Source: Camellia lanceoleosa
Taxonomy: Eukaryota; Streptophyta; Magnoliopsida; Ericales; Theaceae
DNA: 64,000 bases
Direction: 5' to 3'
NCBI GenBank assembly: GCA_025200525.1
Contig: CM045763.1
Coordinates: 152,588,246 to 152,652,245 of the forward strand
The notes beneath the pieces were generated by a model. It made no database searches, had not been told where the DNA came from, and saw nothing but the letters and a program-made list of their open reading frames with translations. Shown here in pieces: positions 22,323-33,765 of the stretch. Made by a program: the position numbers and the translations under genes. Position 1 is the first letter of the stretch, and each line of letters opens with the position of its first letter.

Positions 22323-23051
22323 TGTAACGCCCCGACCCTTCACACGTCATCGATATTGTCCGCTTTGGGCCACGCCCGCACGGATTTGTCCTTCCCAGGG
22401 GGTCACCCATCCTAGAACTACTCCAGGCTAAGCACGCTTAACCGCGGAGGTGTCCCACATCGGGAATGGAGGGGGAGTTCCTGGGCTATAAAAGTAAAGA
22501 CCGGGACCCTTATACAGCATCGAGGCCTTTTCCCAAGTGGTGAAATCCCTATTAGAACTCCGCGGTTAAGCGTGCTTAGCCTGGAGTAGTTCTAGGATGG
22601 GTGACCCCCTGGGAAAGACAAATCCATGCGGGCGTGGCCCAAAGCGGACAATATCGATGACGTGTGAAGGGTCAGGGCGTTACAAATGGTATCAGAGCCG
22701 ACTCTCCGGAGTACCGAGTGTGGGCCCCTGGCGTCGCTCGGTGTATGTGGGCGGGCTTGCGGTGCAAGCTATCGCGAGGGACGTCTTGCCCTAAGGGGGT
22801 GGATTGTAAGGCCCCGGTGTCCCACATCGGGAATGGAGGGGGAGTTCCTGGGCTATAAAAGTAAAGACCGGGACCCTTATACAGCATCGAGGCCTTTTCC
22901 CAAGTGGTGAAATCCCTATTAGAACTCCGCGGTTAAGCGTGCTTAGCCTGGAGTAGTTCTAGGATGGGTGACCCCCTGGGAAGGACAAATCCGTGCGGGC
23001 GTGGCCCAAAGCGGACAATATCGATGACGTGTGAAGGGTCGGGGCGTTACA
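22323..23051 (+). mobile_element. Rearranged Cassandra TRIM with inverted LTR head
   Basis: A 729-bp insertion in the 3' LTR of the TR-GAG element, with target duplication TTACA (22318-22322 and 23052-23056). The normal part is an LTR lacking its first ~11 bases (22449-22684), PBS TGGTATCAGAGCC (22687-22699), an internal segment, a polypurine tract (about 22789-22804) and a complete 247-bp LTR (22805-23051). Ahead of it, 22323-22448 is the 3' half of an LTR in inverted orientation, so both outer ends read as the LTR 3' terminus (TGTAACGCCCCG ... CGGGGCGTTACA). The LTRs carry 5S rRNA-like sequence. Confidence 0.92.
22909..22982 (+). other. 5S rRNA-derived segment in Cassandra LTR
   Basis: Contains GAACTCCGCGGTTAAGCGTG and GGATGGGTGACCCCCTGGG, matching the internal promoter region of plant 5S rRNA. 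Further copies are at 22543-22614 (direct) and within 22385-22448 (inverted). Confidence 0.85.
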
Positions 23052-23444
23052 TTACAACTAAGAAGCATAATCTTCAAGACGATACAAAACATGAATCAAA
23101 CATCTTGCACATAATATCTTAGGCGTCACCGCCTTCTTGCTTGCCACCTACATATATATATATAAGGAGAGGGTGAGCTTGGATACTCAGTGAATGGTAC
23201 AAGTAATAAAGGGTTAAATGAATGATTCCCGAAATCTTGTCAAAACAATACATATATCATAGCTTGTTCAAAACATGTACTTGGCATAACTTGTGTTAAA
23301 ACATGGGATGAAGCAAGTTCATCAATCAAAACTTTCAAAGCATTCTTGGATGTTAAAACATCAACATATACTTGGGGTGATGACATTCCGGACAAACAAT
23401 CCACCCGGTCATAGACCGTCGGTGGCCGAGAGTTTTCAAACATG

Positions 23445-23600
23445 GATGCTACATGGGCTTAACGTCCCCTAGCACGAAAGGATGATGCTACTTGGGCTTA
23501 ACGTCCCCTAGCACGAAAGGACGATGCTACTTGGGCTTAACGTCCCCTAGCACGAAAGGACGATGCTACTTGGGCTTAACGTCCCCTAGCATGGGAGGAC
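23445..23600. repeat. 39-bp tandem repeat in family B 3' LTR
   Basis: Four copies of a unit containing GGGCTTAACGTCCCCTAGCA. The matching array in the 5' LTR is 35714-35869, also four copies. A diverged version in opposite orientation is in the solo LTR at 50080-50230. Confidence 0.9.
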
Positions 23601-23718
23601 TTTCCAAGAATGTTATCCAAAACAAAGCTAATACTTGATACACAAAATAGGGATAATCATTCATGCTTAACAAATACTTTTCAAAACAAAGCAAAGCAAA
23701 GCTTATCAAAACATTATA

Positions 23719-25690
23719 TGTCACGCCCTCAAAATTAAGCCCATTAAATATAAAACATGACATGCCTTATTAACAGAAAACATTATATTATTTCACTCAT
23801 CAGAGTATTACGAAATAAAACATCAAAATAAATGCCCTACGGGCTGACATCTTGCCAAGCCAACACTTGGACACAATTCCATGAGTTCTAACTCAAAACA
23901 AATAAAGCCCTAGGCTTGAATGTTTACATAATTCAAATAAACAACTAAACCAAATACAACAAGTCTTCAAGTCCAAATCCTCACAAGCTAAGTCTTTGGA
24001 GGTAGTGAACCACCTGAACCTGAAAATGAAGTTCCCATGTAGTGTGTGCCACAGCCCAGGAGAGAAATACTAAACCAAGCATAAGAATTAACTAAAGCGA
24101 GTATCGATACATGGTTAACACAAAATAATCTATTTACAATTTCATGACACAAATGTCTACATTGCCTATGACACTTTGTCTATGGCATAATTCACCTTCA
24201 ATTATGGCTCGAACTCGCCCAAATAACTCAACGAGAATTTCATCTCTTATTAACAATCTTTCCAATTCAACAGGATAACAAATCAAGTTAAACCTCTCAT
24301 ATAACATAACAAATACACAAGTTGGTATTGTATCAATCACAATCAAATTCACTTCCATACTTCCCAACCGATACACATTTTGGTGATATATCATATCAAC
24401 TAGATAAGCATATGAGTTTGTATCTACTGCTATAGGCGCTATATAGCGGCAACCACAGGTTCATCCCTATCTTCCCATAATCATTAACCGATTTAGAGGT
24501 ACATCCCCATCTTCCCCTAAACCGTGGAGTACATCCCCTATCTCCTCCCATACACAAGTAATGCACATAAACATAAAGTCATATACACAATAAATCAATA
24601 CATAAATTCAATGTAATATTCCAACCTTTATACTCAACAACGTAACCAAATGATTAGTTTCAATTTGCCTAATCCACATGCAATGTCTACAACAATCATG
24701 GCTATCCTCCACCGATAGCCCAAAACAATTATTTCTAAACAAGAAATTACTATAGCAACACATGTAATTTCAACATCCTCAAGGTAAGTATTTAAACTAA
24801 CCAAATACAACATTAAATCACTAAATTCCCCAATCTCATGAATCTACCCAATATCACAATCTTCCCTTAAATTGGTTATATAAATTAATCTATGACAAAC
24901 CCTAGGGTTTCTCCCAAATTAACCAAACTACCCCCGCATACCAAAATACCAATACTTAGGATTAAAACGTATAAATGGAGTAGGAAATCCCTACCTCGAA
25001 GATATAGCTCGAAAAGAAGAAGATGAAGATGATGCCCAAAACCTCAAAGTGCTCCAAATCCAAGATTGTTCCGATTAAATGAAAGTCCTCACTCTCCTCT
25101 ATCTTATTTGTAAAGGAACTAGGGTAGAAACACACCCTAACTAGATCAAACCTAGGGGAAAAGGTGTTTAGAGAAGAAGAAAAGTCGGACTTTAGGGTTT
25201 GGGATCAAAAGAATGAAAAATCGCCTAAAAATCCAATGCGCCTTTAAATCGGGACAGGCTCGCTCGAGCGAAGACCTGGTCGCCCGAGCGACCGGACACA
25301 AGAAACAGACCTCGCTCGCGCAAAGAGAAGCTCGGTCGCGCCAAAGACAAACGGCTCGCTCGGCGAAGGAAGCTTCGCCGAGCCAACAAACCGCTGCGTT
25401 CAGGTCTAGCATCGACGCAACCTCGCCGAGCTAAGAAAGGCTCGCTCGGCGACATTTAACCAAAAGAAGGATCTCGCCGAAGCGAAGAAGCTCGCCCGAG
25501 CGACCAAGCCAAAAACTGAACATCAAGTATTGGTTTCTAAACCCAACCAACGCAATCAACTCCGCCCAAAGCATCCTATAACCAAAGAACAAGGAATCAA
25601 AAGACAACAACGACAACAATATGACAACGGAATCAACGGAACATAAGACCGGTTACAATAATCAAATGGGAAAAGACAGGGGTTGCAATA
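23719..25690 (-). repeat. 3' LTR of pol-less element
   Basis: 1972 bp. The internal end reads GCAATA where relatives have GCTATA. The array region is 25256-25505, with a TATA-like TTTAAA at 25242-25248 on the promoter side. At 24204-24225 it shows CTCGAACTCGCCC where the 5' LTR has CTCAGAACCTGGCCC. Confidence 0.9.
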
Positions 25691-25703
25691 AACTCCCCCC
25701 TCT

Positions 25704-28571
25704 AAAAGAAATTCGTCCCTGAAATTAAGCATAAGTTTGTAAAAATAATTTTTCTCAATCCCCAATGATATAAACACAATAATAAGCAACAACTCGACCC
25801 AAAACCGGTCACTTCATCTCTTATCAAGAGGCATCTCACAATATGTATAAATCAGCATATATTTCAACCTGCATCAATATTATGCATTATTCCTTTTAAT
25901 GTTAACAATTTCCATATCATATTCAATTCCATGATATAAACAACACATTTAACATGTATAATGCTAAATAGATTCCCATTTTCAAGGCAAAACCCCAAGT
26001 ACTACCACAAACTACAACATATACAATGTTCACCCAGTTCAACAATACACCAGAAAATATAACGTATGCTCAAACACCCATTAATGGATCCAGGGATTCC
26101 TGTCGGATCCAAAATTCACTCACCCCAGTGGTTCTTCCAACCCCAACATAAATTCACAACACCTTAACTAATAGAAAGGTCCGATTACGCAAGACCCATT
26201 AACAATGATAATAGTAAAACACATACTATCACTACCACGTTCTGAAACATCCACTACACCTCGACTACCAACCACACTCAAACTAGTGTTTAGCACTAAA
26301 TACCCCAACAAGGGAAACGCGAAAATATTCGTACATAAGGCTTCTAGTTAGCTTCCACAAAACAAGTATATGTAATAAAGTGCTGGTAAGGAACAATATT
26401 ACGGCACATTACCACTCCAAAATTGTAATGTCCAACCAACATCGCACAGCAAACAACAAGCAACTTAGGCTAGGCTGAGTCTAACTCCCCACAAATTATT
26501 TGGATTTATACGGCCACCACCAAAACATGACACTTACAACTGGTCAAAGTCAAGCTCAAAGATTCCTCTCAGATTATTTTAGTTTACAAAGGGTACCCAA
26601 TGAACCCCAAGTGAAACACACAAAGCCAATCCACAACACCCACCATACCCATGGTGATGACGCGATGCTCACCACAACACTTTCAAAGAAGACTCCCAAG
26701 CACTTGAAACTCCCCAACAACGCACGACCTAAAGGATAACATTGCACACCCTCGTGTCTTACACCACACAAATACGAACCGAACTAGTCAAAATGATTCT
26801 AATAGGGTGGCCCACTTACTCTTCACAACCTTACCACCTCACCTGTGTTGTCACCATCCGAATCGAAAGGACACTCATGCCGAAGTGACCTAGCCTACCA
26901 AACCTCCAATCTCTCGGTTTCAGTCAAAAACCAAACTAAGTCCTCACTAGGGAATTTTTTTTTTTGAAATTTCCTATGATTAATTTCCTTCTATTCATCA
27001 ACTACAAAGATATACTAACCACACACTAGCGTGCATCGCACGTGCAAAACTCCTCATTTAGAGATTTCACTCACCACCCCGACCGAACTTGGAATAACAA
27101 AATTTGCTTACTCCTTTCCTCCCGTACTGGGTTAACTAACTGGGTTTGCTACACTGAGATGTTCACCACTACCAAGTCACCGTTCATACCGGAAACAAAC
27201 TAATAGCATATCTTCATCTGCTAACGACCTATAGGGTCCACCTTTCATTCCAAATCTTACTTGTCACTCACCCCGAGAGTACGATTCAGACACCCAACCC
27301 CGAGCCAAACCACTAGCCAATCTATTACTAGACAACCACCATGAACCAACCCCGACACCGTTACATATCACCAATAAGGCTTTCAAAGACACACCATTCA
27401 AACTTCCCAGAGGAGTAAAAGTCCTCAACCTTCTCATTAACATTTCAAACCTTTCTTCGCAAAAGACTTACCACAGTGACTCGACTCACGGGTCACACCT
27501 CAACCACGGCTATACACCCAATCAACCCTTAACATCACCTGACCTGACTAGTGCTAAAATACAAATTTATCACATTCGATCCAAATAAAGAAATCTGAAA
27601 ATTTAAGACACATCAATTATACCACTGCCCGAGATATATTACCAGCTACTCACAACATACCACTCCCAATACGACAACCACTACCTTATATAGGGACTTA
27701 CATCCCCTTACTCAAAACGCCAAAGCGTACTCATGCAATCTTGACAACACTACCTACCACGAAGGTACAAGTCCAACCCTAACAAAATTATGCATTATGC
27801 TCCCCGTAGAACACCGTATTAAATACTTACTACAACTAGTATTAATTGCACCCTTCACATCCTCTCGAGTTCACCCGACAGTAGACCAACATCTATACCA
27901 TGCACAAAATTTAAATGGGTAACACCCCTAAAATTCCACATACTCGACAAGTAAAACAGTTCTCGCCCCAATATTGTTTGGGTTAAGACACGCAACCCTC
28001 AGTGGTTCTCAACTTATGAAAACATGGCTCTTTAGCCCTTATCTTTCCCAAATCAAGTCACCCACATAAGATGCATTAATACCAAAAATTTTATGGCCTT
28101 CTGATGACTTATTACATTAATAAAACTGAGAGCTATTACAAGCTCCAAATCCACCCAATCCATGGAAATTAACAAACAAAGCATATATATATATATAGAT
28201 AACCAAACAGTTTAGATGTTTCAACATTCCCAAAACACATAGGTTACACAACCGAACCTAATGATCACAAAACAATAATCCACTAATGGAAGAATTAGTC
28301 AAAATAAAATCAACCCGACGGTATCACCACCACTACTGCCCCTTGCTAGACCGCCAAAGTTGGCCACCCCCAAACATAAGATAATCTACGAGCTCCCAAG
28401 CCACGGACAAGAACTACCGATGTGTCCCTTCCACACACCAAAACCACAAACTTCCCCATCGGGGCTTTGGAACTCGACTCTCACGAGGCCATAAAGTCGC
28501 TGCTAGTCCCCCAAAACGACACTGCTCTTGCCCAGTTGAATGAAACTGAGCCTGACTAGGTTGCAAAACCT
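25704..28571. other. Interior of pol-less element without recognisable genes
   Basis: About 2.9 kb with no open frame above 80 residues and no motif of a retroelement protein on either strand. The first 40 bases next to the polypurine tract match the equivalent untranslated block of the chromovirus at 11698. The remainder has no counterpart elsewhere in the window. It may be replacement filler, as is typical of large retrotransposon derivatives. Confidence 0.6.
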
Positions 28572-28621
28572 TTAAAGAAGTCCCCATTTGATTCTGAAAG
28601 CGTTTAAGATGACCTCATTGT

Positions 28622-28975
28622 TTACACCCCAAAGCAAGTGGAGCGAATATCTGGCGTGCAAAACACAGGCGGTGGGGATTCCAACAATCGCCTCCCCATC
28701 AGGCGCTCTATCGATCCAAAATCTGGCTGACCAAAAGATTCTGGTGGTGCCACTACTGGTCGAACTGTCAACCCAGCCCTCTTCCTCAGTGGGCAAACCG
28801 ACACCTTGTGGCCCAGCAGACCACATCTGAAACAAGAGACATCCTGGACCTCTCTAGGCCCTCCAATAGAGGAGTCTGAAACTCTTGGCGGAGGTAAGGA
28901 CTCTACCTGGGACTGAGCATACCTTCGCTTCCATTTCTTACTTGGCTTAGAGTACTTATAAGTTGTGGGAGTCAC
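28622..28975 (-). pseudogene. Gag zinc-knuckle fragment
   Basis: A 117-residue frame with CFRCGLLGHKVSVC, a CX2CX4HX4C nucleocapsid zinc knuckle (between residues 45 and 65). It is followed by a Pro/Arg-rich tail and a stop. The sequence around the knuckle differs from the CYKCGQLGHKSPAC of the other family A copies, so this gag belongs to a distinct subgroup. Confidence 0.75.
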
Positions 28976-29155
28976 CGAGATGACCTTCTCCCTAGTCTGA
29001 CCAACACCCCCAACTATGGTCTCTTCCTATTCGCCCCATAGCTAGTACATTGCCTCCACATGAGTCGCAGCCTTAACAAGCACTGCTTGTAACTTCTATG
29101 CCAAGAACCCGCAATCCTTACACGGATGTCGTCACACACTTTCTCTCAAACTCCG

Positions 29156-29323
29156 CTAGCATAATTCCTCCGTCTCCACTAACTCTGGAGCAAACATTGA
29201 CAGGTTAGCAAACCACGCTTCAAACTGTACTAAAGGTGTAGTACCCTGGCGTAACTCCACAAACTGTTTCCTCAATTCTTCCCGAGCGGAAGGAGGGAAA
29301 TCCAAACTTCCTCGTCCTGACAT
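29156..29323 (-). pseudogene. Gag N-terminus joined to mid-gag by internal deletion
   Basis: From ATG 29323 it reads MSGRG and then directly SAREELRKQFVELRQ and FEAWFANLSMFAPELVE, the block that in full gag lies about 190 residues further in. The N-terminal half of gag is missing, leaving the start and the second half nearly fused. It is separated by 180 bp from the zinc-knuckle piece. Confidence 0.7.
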
Positions 29324-29711
29324 CCTAATAAAGATGACAAGGATCGTTAGCACTCTAATAAATGTGCCTAAACTAAAAACTCACGTCCTAATACATTGAA
29401 CAACAATAAATCATACCACGTAAGCACATAATCACATAAGCACCTACGAATTTCATTCCTGGATAATGACAGTCCCGAGGCGTCACTAAAGTTCCGGTTA
29501 GAAACAACATTGATCAGGTGCCTTTCCAACAAGACTTTTAGAGACTCAAGGGTCCAATCAACATCCTAGAAACTACATTCCATACCCACATAGTCACATA
29601 AACATGTTATCATATATGCATATAAACATTACACTAAGTCTCTATCAAACGAGACGAACCCATTGTGATTCTAATCACTTCCCACGTACCCAAAGTATTC
29701 GAACCCGGTAC

Positions 29712-29723
29712 GCTCTGATACCA
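29712..29723 (-). other. Primer-binding site, initiator tRNA-Met
   Basis: TGGTATCAGAGC on the minus strand, three bases from the 5' LTR. Confidence 0.92.
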
Positions 29724-29726
29724 AGT

Positions 29727-31699
29727 TGTCACGCCCTCAAAATTAAGCCCATTAAATATAAAACATGACATGCCTTATTAACAGAAAACATTATATTATT
29801 TCAATCATCAGAGTATTACGAAATAAAACATCAAAATAAATGCCCTACGGGCTTACATCTTGCCAAGCCAACACTTGGACACAATTCCATGAGTTCTAAC
29901 TCAAAACAAATAAAGCCCTAGGCTTGAATGTTTACATAATTCAAATAAACAACTAAACCAAATACAACAAGTCTTCAAGTCCAAATCCTCACAAGCTAAG
30001 TCTTTGGAGGTAGTGAACCACCTGAACCTGAAAATGAAGTTCCCATATAGGGTGAGCCACACAAAGAGAGAAATACCAAACCAAGCATAAGAATTAACTA
30101 AAGCAAGAGCATCGATACATGGTTAACACAAAATAATCTATTTACAATTTCATGACACAAATGTCTACATTGCCTATGACACTTTGTCTATGGCATAATT
30201 CACCTTCCAATTATGGCTCAGAACCTGGCCCAAATAACTCAACGAGAATTTCATCTCTTATTAACAATCTTTCCAATTCAACAGGGATAACAAATCAAGT
30301 TAAACCTCTCATATAACATAACAAATACACAAGTTGGTATTGTATCAATCACAATCAAATTCACTTCCATACTTCCCAACTGATACACATTTTGGTGATG
30401 TATCATATCAACTAGATAAGCATATGAGATGTATCTCTGCTATAGGCGCGCATATAAGCAGCAACCCTGGGTTCATCCCCTATCTTCCCATAATCATTAA
30501 CCGGTTTAGAGGTACATCCCCCATCTTCCCCTAAACCGTGGAGTACATCCCCTATCTCCTCCCATACACAAGTAATGCACATAAACATAAAGTCATATAC
30601 ACAATAAATCAATACATAAATTCAATGTAATATTCCAACCTTTATACTCAACAACTTAACCAAATGATTAGTTTCAATTTGCCTAATCCACATGCAATGT
30701 CTACAACAATCATGGCTATCCTCCACCGATAGCCCAAAACAATTATTTCTAAACAAGAAATTACTATAGCAACACATGTAATTTCAACATCCTCAAGGTA
30801 AGTATTTAAACTAACCAAATACAACATTAAATCACTAAATTCCCCAATCTCATGAATCTACCCAATATCACAATCTTCCCTTAAATTGGTTATATAAATT
30901 AATCTATGACAAACCCTAGGGTTTCTCCCAAATTAACCAAACTACCCCATACCAAAATACCAATACTTAGGATTAAACGCGTTATAAATGGAGTAGGAAA
31001 TCCCTACCTCGAAGATATAGCTCGAAAAGAAGAAGATGAAGATGATGCCCAAAACCTCAAAGTGCTCCAAATCCAAGATTGTTCGATTAAATGAAAGCCC
31101 TCACTCTCCTCTATCTTATTTGTAAAGGAACTAGGGTAGAAACACACCCTAACTAGATCAAACCTAGGGAAAAAGGTGTTTAGAGAAGAAGAAAAGTTGG
31201 ACTTTAGGGTTTGGGATAAAAAGAATGAAAAACTGCCCTAAAAATCCCGCTGCTGCCTTTAAATACTGGACAGGCTCGCTCGAGCGAAGACAGTCGCTCG
31301 GCGACAGACACAAGCAGACCTCGCTCGGCGAAGCTCGCTCGTGCCAAAGACAAACCCGGCTCGCTCGGCGAAGGGAAGCTCGCTCGAGCCAACAAACCGC
31401 GTTCGAGGTCAGCCTTTGGACGCAACCCTCGCTCGAGCCAAGAAAGGCTCGCTCGAGCGACGAACCAAAAAGAAGGATCTCGCTCGAGCGAAGAGAAGCT
31501 CGCTCGAGCGACCAAGCCAAAAACTGAACATCAAGTATTGGTTTCTAAACCCAACCAACCTGCAATCAACCTGCCCAAAGCATCCTATAACCAAAGAACA
31601 AGGAATCAAAGGACAACAACGACAACAATATGACAACGGAATCCACGGAACATAAGTCCGGATACAATAATCAAATGGGAAAAGACCGGGGTCGCTATA
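29727..31699 (-). repeat. 5' LTR of pol-less element
   Basis: 1973 bp, ending TCGCTATA on the + strand. The array of CGCTCGAGCG units (31270-31515) is better preserved than in the 3' LTR. TTTAAATA at 31258-31265 is the TATA-like box on the promoter side. Confidence 0.9.
31258..31515 (-). promoter_or_regulatory. CGCTCGAGCG array and TATA-like box
   Basis: Near-perfect palindromes CGCTCGAGCG at the 31430-31515 end grade into degenerate units, then a TATTTAAA box on the minus strand. The layout is the same as in the other family A LTRs. Confidence 0.55.
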
Positions 31700-31839
31700 T
31701 TATAACATAGCTTTATTAAAAATACCACTCACTTAGTTCTTGGGATGTCGGGATCAAGGCAAAGGTCCAAGTCCTACAAACACATGGCAAAGCCTATTGA
31801 ATGCACTCTTAAAAACAAGCTTCACATGAATGCAAATGA

Positions 31840-32012
31840 TCTAGGGAAAACATGCTGGAAAACATCTAGGGAAAACATGCTGGTAAACATCTAAGGAAAA
31901 CATCTAGGGAAAACATGCTGGTAAACATCTAGGGAAAACATGCTGGAAAACATCTAGGGAAAACGTGCTGGAAAACATCTAGGGAAAACATGCTGGTAAA
32001 CATCTAGGAAAA
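31840..32012. repeat. 25-bp minisatellite in family B 3' LTR
   Basis: About seven units of AACATCTAGGGAAAACATGC plus GGWA. The 5' LTR has about ten (36120-36367), so the array changed length after or during transposition. Confidence 0.88.
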
Positions 32013-33239
32013 CATCTTTGCCGGTACCAACTGGTCTTGGAATGGATGCACAGAAATGATCTAGGCAAAAATGACCTAGCTGAGTGAACTCGGGAGGTCT
32101 TAGCTGGGGTCCCACACCTCTTGGCCGAGGTGTGGTTACCTAGGCTTCAGTGTGCAGCTGCCTTCCGAGGTGTTACAAGGTACTGGCAAGGGTGTACCAT
32201 GGTCGGCCTAGGTGTGCAGTGGTTAGCCTAGGTGTGCATGCAAGATAAACTAACGTGCAAGTGATCATGCAAGGTAGGCCAAGGTGAGATACGATGCTTG
32301 GCCTAGGTGTGTGATCTAGGCAAGAGTGGTCTCGGTGATCACACCTAGGGAAATGAGGTCTGGAAATCTGGGTTTCCTCCTTGATGGACATGAAGAACAT
32401 GAATGCTAAAATCATAACTTCTTTATTACAAAATCTGGAATTTCATGGCATGAGTTCGAAAACATGGACCTGGGTACCCATACTTGAAGATCATATGAAA
32501 ACAAACATGAAAACATGGATCTTGGCATGAACTTTCGGATCAAAACATGACTTTTCTTGAAGAACACATGAATGCTATTTTCTCTTTCTAAAACCGAACT
32601 TCAAAGCAATGCATGGTTTACAAATCATATTCAATCATGCAATGCAATAACATGATCATGAAGAACAACATGAGCAGATCAAGAATATAACCTTAAAACA
32701 CGGATCTAACGGTTCGATCTCTAGGGATCAAGCTTGGAAATCTACTCTCCCACAAGAACTCCTCTTCCTCTCCTAGAGCTTCTCTCTCCTCTTCAAAAAC
32801 AAGGATATAACAAATGATTGGTTTCTCCCTCTGTCGGCTGATTTAACACTCAGCTCGGACACGTGGCAACGGTTGGTTGGTTCTCCTAAAAAAGGTGATA
32901 GATTGACAAGACATGTGTAAGACAAAGCGTATCTAACAAGCTTCACGGCAAGGCACTCCGGCAAGTAAGGTCTCAACGATCTCGGCTAGGAAGGATAACA
33001 CTTGGCCAAGCTGTGCCACACCTCGGCCTAGATGTGCCACACCTCGGTCTAGGTCATTCCAGTCCCAGAACAAGATCACTAGGTGCAAGGATTAAGGATC
33101 TCGGACGCCTAGATGATAGCATCTCGGCCTAGATGATGCATATCTCGGCCTAGGTGATGTACACCTTGGCCTAGATGATGACATCTCGGCCAATATGCCT
33201 AGGTGATGGTGGAGGTCAACCAAGGTGGTTCCAAGATGG

Positions 33240-33555
33240 TCCTAGGCTTAAGATGACCTCGGCTTGGCATGACCTAGGCTTAACATGACCTAGGCTTGGC
33301 ATGACTTAGGCTTAACATGACCTAGGCTTGGCATCACTTAGGCTTAACATGACCTAGGCTTGACATGACCTAGGCTTGGCATGACCTAGGCTTGGCATGA
33401 CCTAGGCTTAACATGACCTAGGCTTAACATGACCTAGGCTTGGCATGATCTAGGCTTGGCATGACCTGGGCTTAACATGACCTAGGCTTGGCATGACCTA
33501 GGCTTAACATGACCTAGGCTTGGCATGACCTAGGCTTGGCATGACCTAGGCTTAG
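33240..33555. repeat. 16-bp minisatellite in family B 3' LTR
   Basis: About 19 units alternating CTTGGCATGACCTAGG and CTTAACATGACCTAGG. The 5' LTR has about 14 (37585-37817), the older solo LTR about six (40220-40316), and the solo LTR at 48608 essentially none. Confidence 0.92.
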
Positions 33556-33688
33556 GGACAACAAAGAAGAAACAGAGAAAGCAAGCAACACTTAAGCATA
33601 GCAAGACAAGATTCATGAACGCAACTTAACATGGCAAATCATATAAATGCATGCAAGCATGACTAAGACATGAATGTGGGTTGTTACA

Positions 33689-33707
33689 TCCTTCCCCCCT
33701 GAAAGAA
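33689..33707 (-). other. Polypurine tract of TR-GAG element
   Basis: On the minus strand TTTCAGGGGGGAAGGA directly abuts the 3' LTR. Confidence 0.85.
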
Positions 33708-33765
33708 GTTTGGTCCCCAAACTTAACTTACCATGTTCCCCAAAACAACTCCGAATGTCGGATTC

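Larger units (their letters stand above)
23719..31699 (-). mobile_element. Family A derivative without pol (LARD-like, gag remnant)
   Basis: A 7981-bp element with target duplication TTATA (23714-23718 and 31700-31704), inserted in the 3' LTR of the TR-GAG element. The 5' LTR is 29727-31699 and the 3' LTR 23719-25690. The PBS is at 29712-29723, and the polypurine tract AGAGGGGGGAGTT (minus) is at 25691-25703. The 4-kb interior has only gag pieces near the 5' LTR and no RT, RNase H or integrase. The LTRs are closely similar, so it transposed as a pol-less element, presumably served by full chromoviruses such as 9762-18914. Confidence 0.9.

Noticed and set aside
33240..33555. Regular short repeats resembling a CRISPR array
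   Set aside because: The units are contiguous 16-mers without spacers, inside a plant LTR.
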